NCBI GenBank assembly: GCA_023426375.1
Contig: JAFAAV010000007.1
Coordinates: 1 to 36,668 of the forward strand
DNA: 36,668 nt
Source: Actinomycetes bacterium
GTDB taxonomy: Bacteria; Actinomycetota; Actinomycetes; Actinomycetales; Micrococcaceae
Reading direction: 5' to 3'
Shown: piece by piece, positions 30,579 to 36,668 of the stretch
Numbering within the stretch: position 1 is the stretch's first letter
How the letters are laid out: every line of letters begins with the position of its first letter
Translations under genes and position numbers: made by a program
Notes under the pieces: model-generated
Told to the model about the DNA's origin: nothing
Seen by the model: only the letters and a program-made list of their open reading frames with translations
Database searches by the model: none

Positions 30579-32654
30579 GTGGCTACAGAGGATCCCCTAC
30601 AGCACGAATACGGTGCCAGCGATATCACCGTTCTGGAAGGCCTGGAGGCCGTCAGGAAACGTCCGGGGATGTACATCGGTTCCACCGGACCTCGTGGGCT
30701 GCACCACCTGGTGTACGAGGTGGTCGACAACTCGGTCGATGAGGCTCTCGCCGGCTACTGCGATCACATCGAGATCACGCTTCAGGCGGACGGCGGTGTG
30801 CGCGTTTCCGACAACGGCCGCGGCATCCCCGTGGACATGCACCCCAGCGAGGGCAAACCCACCGTAGAGGTGGTCATGACCATCCTGCACGCCGGCGGTA
30901 AGTTCGGTGGCGGCGGGTACGCGGTCTCCGGTGGTCTGCACGGCGTGGGCATCTCCGTGGTGAACGCGCTGTCCGCACGCGTGAACACCGTGGTGCGTCG
31001 TCAGGGCTTCGAGTGGCACATGAACTTCGCCAACGGCGGTGTGCCGCAGGGCAAGCTCGAGAAGGGCGAGGCCACCGAGGAAACCGGCACCACCCAGACG
31101 TTCTACCCGGACCCCGAAATCTTCGAAACCGTCGATTTCGATTTCGAGACCCTGCGCGCCCGCTTCCAGCAGATGGCTTTCCTGAACAAGGGTCTGCGCA
31201 TCACCCTCACGGACGAGCGCCAGAAGGACGAAACCGGTGAGGAAATTGCCGGTTCCGAGACCAAGGTCTCCGACGACGAACCGGTCGAGGGTCAGGACGG
31301 CGGCACCGTCAACGCCGTGAACGGCGAGACCCACACCAACGGCAATGGTGACCTGCAGGTGGTCTACAAGTACGACAACGGCCTGCTGGACTACGTGACC
31401 TTCCTGAACGCTTCCAAGAAAGCGGATCTGATCCACGACGACGTCATCGCGTTGGAAGTGGAAGACGAAGACAAGAAGATGTCGTTGGAACTGGCCATGC
31501 AGTGGACCACCGCGTTCACCGAGTCGGTGCACACCTACGCCAACACCATCAACACCCATGAGGGCGGCACGCACGAAGAAGGCTTCCGCTCTGCGCTGAC
31601 CACGCTGATCAACCGCTACGCGCGTGAGAACAAGCTGCTGCGCGACAAGGACGAGAACCTCACTGGCGACGACGTCCGCGAGGGTCTGACCGCGGTGGTC
31701 TCCATCAAGCTGGGCGAGCCCCAGTTCGAGGGCCAGACCAAGACCAAGCTGGGTAACTCCGAGGCCAAGACCTTCGTGCAGCGCGAGATGTTCGACCTCT
31801 TCGGGGATTGGCTCGAGCGCAACCCCTCCTCGGCCAAGGACATCATCCGCAAGGCGATCTACGCGTCCCAGGCCCGGCTGGCCGCGCGTAAGGCTCGTGA
31901 GACCACGCGCCGCAAGGGCTTGCTGGAATCCGGTGGCATGCCGGGCAAGCTCAAGGACTGCTCGTCCAAGGACCCCACGCTGTCCGAGATCTACATCGTG
32001 GAGGGTGACTCCGCGGGAGGCTCGGCGGTGCAGGGTCGCGATCCCGCCCACCAGGCCATCCTGCCGTTGCGCGGCAAGATCCTGAACGTGGAGCGCGCTC
32101 GTCTGGACCGTGCGCTGTCCAACGCCGAGGTGCAGTCCATGATCACCGCGTTCGGTGCGGGTATCGGCGATGACTTCGACATCGAGAAGGCCCGCTACCA
32201 CAAGATCGTGCTCATGGCCGATGCCGACGTGGACGGCCAGCACATCACCACGCTGCTGCTCACGCTGCTGTTCCGGTTCATGCGCCCGCTCATCGAGCAC
32301 GGTTACGTGTACCTGGCCCAGCCGCCGCTGTACCGCATCAAGTGGTCCAACGCCCCCCACGATTACGTGTTCTCGGACGCCGAGCGTGACGAGGCCGTAG
32401 CCAAGGGCCTGGCCAACAACCGTCGCTTGCCCAAGGACAACGGCATTCAGCGTTACAAGGGCTTGGGCGAGATGGACTACACCGAGCTGTGGGAGACCAC
32501 CATGGACCCCGAGCACCGCACGCTGCTGCAGGTCACCATGGACGACGCCGCTGCGGCGGACCAGGTGTTCTCGGTGCTCATGGGTGAGGACGTGGAGTCC
32601 CGCCGAGAATTCATCCAGCAGAACGCCAAAGACATTCGATTCCTCGACATCTAG
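30579..32654 (+). CDS. gyrB: DNA gyrase subunit B
   Basis: ATPase subunit of gyrase, which introduces negative supercoils. The 691 residues hold the GHKL ATPase (EGLEAVRKRPGMYIGSTG; VDNSVDEALAGYCDHI; DNGRGIPVD; GGLHGVGISVVNALS), the transducer with QTKTKLGN, the TOPRIM domain (EGDSAGGSA; MADADVDGQHI) and a C-terminal end RRLPKDNGIQRYKGLGEMD. An acidic, Asn/Gly-rich insert of about 50 residues (about 211-260) lies in the transducer loop, as in other Micrococcaceae. GTG 30579 (VATEDPLQHEYG) follows AGGAGG at a 12-nt gap or GGAG at 5 nt. gyrA follows 78 bases downstream. Confidence 0.98.
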   Translation: MATEDPLQHEYGASDITVLEGLEAVRKRPGMYIGSTGPRGLHHLVYEVVDNSVDEALAGYCDHIEITLQADGGVRVSDNGRGIPVDMHPSEGKPTVEVVMTILHAGGKFGGGGYAVSGGLHGVGISVVNALSARVNTVVRRQGFEWHMNFANGGVPQGKLEKGEATEETGTTQTFYPDPEIFETVDFDFETLRARFQQMAFLNKGLRITLTDERQKDETGEEIAGSETKVSDDEPVEGQDGGTVNAVNGETHTNGNGDLQVVYKYDNGLLDYVTFLNASKKADLIHDDVIALEVEDEDKKMSLELAMQWTTAFTESVHTYANTINTHEGGTHEEGFRSALTTLINRYARENKLLRDKDENLTGDDVREGLTAVVSIKLGEPQFEGQTKTKLGNSEAKTFVQREMFDLFGDWLERNPSSAKDIIRKAIYASQARLAARKARETTRRKGLLESGGMPGKLKDCSSKDPTLSEIYIVEGDSAGGSAVQGRDPAHQAILPLRGKILNVERARLDRALSNAEVQSMITAFGAGIGDDFDIEKARYHKIVLMADADVDGQHITTLLLTLLFRFMRPLIEHGYVYLAQPPLYRIKWSNAPHDYVFSDAERDEAVAKGLANNRRLPKDNGIQRYKGLGEMDYTELWETTMDPEHRTLLQVTMDDAAAADQVFSVLMGEDVESRREFIQQNAKDIRFLDI

Positions 32655-32732
32655 AACATGTTGGTTGTCGCATATTCCGTATGCGGCATGAATGTTGAAC
32701 TGTGGGATCTGAGAAGAAACGGATAGCAACAC

Positions 32733-35411
32733 ATGAGTGACGAGACTCAGGATGGCAACGTCCCGGTCGACCCCGAGAACTCGGGTGAGTTCGAAACGAA
32801 CGAGGGCGACGTCGTAGTGAGCAGCGGCGATCACGTGGAGCAGGTCGATCTGCAGACCGAGATGCAGCGCTCCTACCTGGATTACGCCATGGCCGTGATC
32901 GTGGGCCGTGCCCTACCGGACGTGCGTGACGGTTTGAAGCCCGTGCACCGCCGCGTGATCTACACGATGTTCGACGGCGGCTACCGCCCCGAGCGTTCGT
33001 TCAACAAGTGCGCGCGTGTGGTCGGTGACGTGATGGGTAACTACCACCCGCACGGCGACTCCGCGATCTACGACGCCCTGGTGCGACTGATCCAGGGCTG
33101 GATCATGCGCTACCCGCTCGCGCTGGGCCAGGGTAACTTCGGTTCGCCCGGTAACGACGGCGCTGCGGCCCCGCGTTATACCGAGACCAAGATGGCTCCG
33201 CTGGCCATGGAGATGGTCCGGGACATCCACGAGGACACCGTGGATTTCCAGGACAACTACGACGGCAAGCAGCAGGAACCCACCGTTCTGCCGGCGCGTT
33301 TCCCCAACCTGCTGGTCAACGGTTCCTCCGGTATCGCCGTGGGCATGGCCACCAACATTCCGCCGCACAATCTGCGCGAAGTAGCGGACGGCGTGCAGTG
33401 GTATCTCAAGAACCCCACGGTGGATCGCGAGACCCTGCTCGAAGAACTCATCAAGCGCGTCAAGGGCCCGGATTTCCCCACGGGTGCCCAGATCCTGGGT
33501 CACAAGGGCATCGAGGATGCCTACCGCACCGGTCGCGGCTCCATCACCATGCGCGCGGTGGTCAGCGTGGAGGAGATCCACGGCCGCACGTGCCTGGTGG
33601 TCACCGAGCTGCCCTACCAGGTGAACCCGGACAACCTGGCCGTGAAGATCGCAGATCTCGTCAAGGACGGCCGTGTGCAGGGCATCGCGGACATGCGCGA
33701 CGAGACCTCCGGTCGTACGGGTCAGCGCCTGGTGATCGTGCTCAAGCGCGATGCCGTTCCCAAGGTGGTGCTCAACAACCTCTACAAGCACACCCAGCTG
33801 CAGGAGAACTTCTCCGCCAACATGCTGGCGCTCGTGGACGGTGTGCCGCGCACCCTGTCCTTGGATGCATTCGTGCACCACTGGGTCACGCACCAGATGG
33901 AAGTAATCGTGCGGCGCACCCGGTACCGCCTCAAGCAGGCCGAGGAAGAAGCACACATTCTGCGCGGCCTCCTCAAGGCACTGGATGCCTTGGACGAGGT
34001 CATCGCGCTGATCCGCCGCTCTCCCACCGTAGAGGAAGCCCGCAACGGGCTCATGGAGCTGCTCGACATCGACGAGGCTCAGGCCCAGGCGATCCTCAAC
34101 ATGCAGCTGCGCCGCTTGGCCGCCCTGGAACGTCAGAAGATCCAGGACCGCCACGCCGAGCTTGAGCGTCTGATCGCCGAATACCAGGCGATCATCGCGT
34201 CCGAGGACCGGCAGCGCGAGATCATCTCCGAAGAACTCACTGAGATCGTTGACCACTACGGTGATGATCGCCGCAGCGAGATCCTCTTCGGCTACGACGG
34301 TGACATGTCCATGGAAGACCTCATTCCCGAAGAGGAAGTGGTCGTCACCATCACCCGCGATGGTTACGTCAAGCGCACGCGCTCGGACGAGTACCGTTCG
34401 CAGCACCGCGGTGGTCGTGGCATCAAGGGCGCTCAGTTGCGCGGTGGCGACGTGGTGGAGCACTTCTTCGTCACCACCACCCACAATTGGATCCTGTTCT
34501 TCACCACGTTCGGCCGTGTGTACCGCGCCAAGGCGTACGAGCTGGTCGAGGCCGGCCGTGACGCCAAGGGCCAGCACGTGGCCAACCTGCTGGAGTTCCA
34601 GCCGGACGAGCGGATCGCCCAGGTCATGCAGCTGCGCACCTACCAGGATGCTCCGTACCTGGTGCTTGCCACTCGCCGCGGCCTGGTCAAGAAGTCGCGC
34701 CTGTCCGACTACGACACCAACCGCACCGCCGGCGTGATCGCCATCAACCTGCGCGATGACGACGAGCTGGTCTCAGCCATGCTCGCGACCCCGGATGACG
34801 ACATCATGATGATTTCGCACCTCGGCCAGTCGTTGCGGTTCACCGCCGACGACGCCGCGTTGCGTCCCATGGGTCGCGCGACGTCCGGTGTGACCGGTAT
34901 GAAGTTCCGCGACGGTGACGAGCTGCTGTCCGCCAACGTGGTCACCGACGACGCCTACGTGTTCGTGGTGACCGAGGGTGGCTACGCCAAGCGCACCGCG
35001 GTTAGCGAATACCGCGTGCAGGGTCGTGGCGGTCTGGGTATCAAGGTGGCCAAGCTCGCCGATGATCGCGGCGGCCTGGTAGGCGGCCTGATCGTGGGTG
35101 AAGCGGACGAGGTCCTCGTGGTCATGTCCGCGGGCAAGGTGGTCCGTTCCAACGTGGCCGAGGTACCCGCTCGCGGCCGAGACACCATGGGCGTGATCTT
35201 CGCCAAACCAGGCCCCTCGGACCACATTGTCGGAGTTGCGCACAACGCCGAACGCGAGATCGAGAAAAAGGTTGATTCCGAGGCGGAGGAGGGTGGCGAC
35301 GTCGTCCCCCAGGAAGCTCAGGAAGATGCCGCGGACCAGGGCATTGATGTCGAGGCAAGCTCGGACGATGCAGTAGCGTTGGAAAACAACGACAACGGAG
35401 GTGAAGCATGA
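32733..35411 (+). CDS. gyrA: DNA gyrase subunit A
   Basis: DNA-cutting and wrapping subunit of gyrase. The 892 residues include the catalytic Tyr in AAAPRYTETK, the quinolone-determining region HPHGDSAIYDALVR (Ser and Asp both wild-type, so no target-site resistance is visible), a coiled-coil tower, and a C-terminal beta-pinwheel with the GyrA box QHRGGRGIKG. An acidic N-terminal stretch (about 1-40) and an acidic C-terminal tail of about 45 residues flank the fold. There is no intein at the catalytic Tyr, where mycobacterial gyrA inteins occur. ATG 32733 lacks a strong site. The stop overlaps the next gene by 4 nt. Confidence 0.98.
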   Translation: MSDETQDGNVPVDPENSGEFETNEGDVVVSSGDHVEQVDLQTEMQRSYLDYAMAVIVGRALPDVRDGLKPVHRRVIYTMFDGGYRPERSFNKCARVVGDVMGNYHPHGDSAIYDALVRLIQGWIMRYPLALGQGNFGSPGNDGAAAPRYTETKMAPLAMEMVRDIHEDTVDFQDNYDGKQQEPTVLPARFPNLLVNGSSGIAVGMATNIPPHNLREVADGVQWYLKNPTVDRETLLEELIKRVKGPDFPTGAQILGHKGIEDAYRTGRGSITMRAVVSVEEIHGRTCLVVTELPYQVNPDNLAVKIADLVKDGRVQGIADMRDETSGRTGQRLVIVLKRDAVPKVVLNNLYKHTQLQENFSANMLALVDGVPRTLSLDAFVHHWVTHQMEVIVRRTRYRLKQAEEEAHILRGLLKALDALDEVIALIRRSPTVEEARNGLMELLDIDEAQAQAILNMQLRRLAALERQKIQDRHAELERLIAEYQAIIASEDRQREIISEELTEIVDHYGDDRRSEILFGYDGDMSMEDLIPEEEVVVTITRDGYVKRTRSDEYRSQHRGGRGIKGAQLRGGDVVEHFFVTTTHNWILFFTTFGRVYRAKAYELVEAGRDAKGQHVANLLEFQPDERIAQVMQLRTYQDAPYLVLATRRGLVKKSRLSDYDTNRTAGVIAINLRDDDELVSAMLATPDDDIMMISHLGQSLRFTADDAALRPMGRATSGVTGMKFRDGDELLSANVVTDDAYVFVVTEGGYAKRTAVSEYRVQGRGGLGIKVAKLADDRGGLVGGLIVGEADEVLVVMSAGKVVRSNVAEVPARGRDTMGVIFAKPGPSDHIVGVAHNAEREIEKKVDSEAEEGGDVVPQEAQEDAADQGIDVEASSDDAVALENNDNGGEA

Positions 35412-35938
35412 GCGCAAGCTCAGCCTCAAAGGGCCCCAAGCCCGCCAAGAACTCTTCGGTGAGTCCCGCTAAGGGCGGAGCCAAAACCGCAGAGAAGAAG
35501 CAGGCTACGCCCGCTGCCAAGAAGCCGCAGAACCAGCAGGGCAACAAGGGCCTGGTCCGTCCAGCACCCCGCGCCAAGGTGCGTCGTGCGCGGCTGGTGG
35601 TGTCCAAGGTCGACACCTGGTCGGTGCTCAAGCTGGCTTTCTTGCTCTCCGTTGCTCTGGGAATCATCACGGTCGTGGCATCTCTGGTGTTGTGGCTCGT
35701 GCTGAACCTCACCGGTCTGTTCGACGGCGTCAACGAAATGCTGTCCATGCTCGGTGGCAACGCCGGCGGCACGGACGTGAAGGAATTCCTGTCCCTGGGC
35801 AACGTGGCACTGTTCGCCACGATCATCTCGGTGGTCAACGTGATTCTGCTGACCGCACTCTCCGTGCTGGGTGCGCTGCTGTACAACATTGCAGCCGCCC
35901 TGATCGGCGGTATCGGGGTGACCCTGACCGACGACTGA
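35408..35938 (+). CDS. DUF3566 membrane protein
   Basis: A 176-residue protein equivalent to Rv0007. A basic Ala/Lys/Pro-rich cytoplasmic N-terminus (about 1-60) is followed by VRRARLVVSKVDTWSVLKL, a first membrane helix (LAFLLSVALGIITVVASLVLW, about 77-97), an external loop, and a second helix (ATIISVVNVILLTALSVLGALLYNIA, about 137-163). This is the DUF3566 pattern, found downstream of gyrA throughout actinobacteria. The function is unknown. ATG 35408 overlaps the gyrA stop (ATGA), so it is coupled to gyrase expression. Confidence 0.92.
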   Translation: MSASSASKGPKPAKNSSVSPAKGGAKTAEKKQATPAAKKPQNQQGNKGLVRPAPRAKVRRARLVVSKVDTWSVLKLAFLLSVALGIITVVASLVLWLVLNLTGLFDGVNEMLSMLGGNAGGTDVKEFLSLGNVALFATIISVVNVILLTALSVLGALLYNIAAALIGGIGVTLTDD

Positions 35939-35950
35939 TCGGTCCACGAT

Positions 35951-35979
35951 TTGGCGCCGGGGGAAACCTCCGGTAAAGT
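35951..35979 (+). promoter_or_regulatory. tRNA-Ile promoter
   Basis: TTGGCG (35951-35956), 17-base spacer, TAAAGT (35974-35979), about 48 bases before the mature tRNA. Spacing is ideal and the position fits. Confidence 0.65.
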
Positions 35980-36026
35980 TTCAGCTCGGTCAACCAAGAA
36001 GTTAGCTTGTTGGTCGACCGTGCTAC

Positions 36027-36100
36027 GGGCGTATAGCTCAGACGGTTAGAGCGCTTCGCTGATAACGAAGAGGTCCCAGGTTCAATTCCTGGTACGCCCA
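36027..36100 (+). tRNA. ileT: tRNA-Ile (GAT)
   Basis: 74 bases. Acceptor arms GGGCGTA and TACGCCC pair fully, discriminator A, anticodon GAT at 36061-36063 in the loop CTGATAA between CTTCG and CGAAG, and T-arm CCAGG-TTCAATT-CCTGG with the normal TTC. CCA is not encoded (CTC follows), so the CCA-adding enzyme of this window is needed. The gene lies next to gyrA as in other actinobacteria. Confidence 0.98.
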
Positions 36101-36139
36101 CTCAACTGAGTTCACGAGTAAAGTCGTGTGGAGGTAGCG

Positions 36140-36262
36140 ATGAAGGCACGAACCGCAGCACTGGCTGCACTCGCAGGCCTGTCCATCGCAGCTTTCAAAG
36201 CTTGGCGCGAGGCGGAAGCCAAACGTGAAGCGTGGGACTCAGCTGTGGATCCCGTCGACTGA
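36140..36262 (+). CDS. DLW-39 family small protein
   Basis: A 40-codon gene, below most ORF cut-offs. The peptide starts MKARTAALAALAGLSIAAFK, a short hydrophobic segment that could span the membrane, and ends with the charged WREAEAKREAWDSAVDPVD. This matches the DLW-39 family (hydrophobic start, E/K-rich part, then a D-L-W-like and DPV ending; here AWDSAVDPV). The family occupies exactly this place between tRNA-Ile and tRNA-Ala in actinobacteria; its function is unknown. ATG 36140 follows GGAGG with a 5-nt gap, strong support for translation. Confidence 0.85.
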   Translation: MKARTAALAALAGLSIAAFKAWREAEAKREAWDSAVDPVD

Positions 36263-36309
36263 CACAGTCAGGGATTTGGCCTACCGGTAGGTGAGCCGCA
36301 ATTGAATAC

Positions 36310-36382
36310 GGGGCCTTAGCTCAGTTGGTAGAGCGCCGCCTATGCAAGGCGGATGTCAGGAGTTAGAATCTCCTAGGCTCCA
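36310..36382 (+). tRNA. alaT: tRNA-Ala (TGC) with atypical T-loop
   Basis: 73 bases. Acceptor GGGGCCT pairs with AGGCTCC, including the G3-U70 wobble that identifies alanine tRNA. Anticodon TGC at 36343-36345 lies between CCGCC and GGCGG. D-loop GG is at 36327-36328. The T-stem AGGAG/CTCCT is perfect, but the loop reads TTAGAAT instead of TTCGAAT, so position 56 (36365) is A, not the near-universal C. CCA is not encoded. It is followed by a strong terminator. Confidence 0.95.
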
Positions 36383-36389
36383 CAATCAC

Positions 36390-36431
36390 AACCTCCGGGT
36401 TCTTGTTACGACAGGGACCCGGAGGTTTTTT
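36390..36431 (+). terminator. Terminator after tRNA-Ala
   Basis: Arms AACCTCCGGGT (36390-36400) and ACCCGGAGGTT (36417-36427) are perfectly complementary, and six T (36426-36431) follow. It ends the tRNA-Ile / DLW-39 / tRNA-Ala transcript. Confidence 0.95.
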
Positions 36432-36668
36432 GGTGTGCGGGGTGCAATATTGCGCAAGCTGACCGATCCTGCGACCAGAGCGGCGTGGTCGAGCGAAATA
36501 ATGATGAACCTTTCTGCCACAGTTGTGTACCGATCATGACGAACAGTTAACGCGTGAAATACTGACGAACAATTGCTGTGACCCCCCTCATGATGGCCAA
36601 GTCTGTGGAGTAGCCGAATGCGCGATAAAACACCTTTCCTGCCGGATCCATCGGTGAATCCGAACGAG
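36432..36668. other. Right-end stretch without a recognisable gene
   Basis: About 237 bases. There is a small palindrome GCAATATTGC at 36444-36453 and some AT-rich sequence near 36490-36560. The only open frame here overlaps tRNA-Ala and the terminator. I see no promoter or gene that I can support. Confidence 0.6.

Noticed and set aside
30597..34577. Long minus-strand open frames (745 and 554 codons) opposite gyrB and gyrA
   Set aside because: Shadows of gyrB and gyrA; His/Val/Gly/Leu-rich translations without domains or start signals.
36342..36539. 65-codon open frame at the right end
   Set aside because: It starts inside tRNA-Ala and crosses the terminator.
1..36668. CRISPR arrays, insertion sequences, prophage or toxin-antitoxin genes
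   Set aside because: No spaced direct repeats, transposase-like frames or flanking repeats were found; the window is conserved housekeeping sequence.

Overview
This window is the replication-origin region of a high-GC Gram-positive bacterium (Actinomycetota). The gene order closely matches the origin neighbourhood of Mycobacterium and other actinobacteria. The proteins (GyrB linker, separate murJ and pseudokinase-like genes, DLW-39 peptide between tRNA-Ile and tRNA-Ala) fit Micrococcales, most likely Micrococcaceae (Rothia/Kocuria-like). I cannot name a species.

Layout, left to right. (1) 1-9.4 kb: the 5' part of dnaB (minus), two tandem CNNM/CBS (HlyC/CorC-type) membrane proteins (plus), a small orphan membrane protein (minus), then the minus-strand cluster rplI-rpsR-ssb-rpsF with upstream genes for a TM2 protein, a single-pass exported protein and a GT-C/GT87-like polytopic protein. 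(2) 9.5-17.9 kb: CCA-adding enzyme (minus) divergent from a NUDIX hydrolase; then on plus murJ, a degraded pseudokinase/discoidin-like membrane protein, trxB, trxA and a CwlM-like protein whose amidase metal ligands are mostly missing. (3) 17.9-24.7 kb, minus: parB and parA with nine parS-type sites in 3.3 kb, then rsmG, jag/khpB, yidC, yidD, rnpA and rpmH. (4) 24.7-36.4 kb, plus: dnaA, oriC (DnaA boxes plus an AT-rich patch), dnaN, recF, a DciA-like (DUF721) gene, gyrB, gyrA, a DUF3566 membrane protein, tRNA-Ile, a 40-aa DLW-39 peptide, tRNA-Ala and a strong terminator. The last ~240 bases show no gene.

The genes form a coherent functional set: initiation and elongation (dnaA, dnaN, DciA-like, dnaB, ssb), topology (gyrBA), origin segregation (parAB/parS), protein insertion (yidC/yidD), RNase P protein, cell-wall export and its regulation (murJ, pseudokinase-like protein, CwlM-like), and thiol redox (trxBA) behind a SigR/SigH-type promoter. 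I found no phage, insertion sequence, CRISPR array or obvious foreign cluster, and no clearly new multi-gene system.

The unusual signals are at the DNA and regulatory level. Four parS sites lie inside parB and parA, all in the reading frame that gives VSRET. Another parS is the centre of a 42-bp perfect palindrome between convergent genes. A DnaA-box-like cluster sits in and beside a long hairpin 23 kb from oriC. The rpsF leader can hide its own ribosome-binding site. The tRNA-Ala has A instead of C at T-loop position 56.
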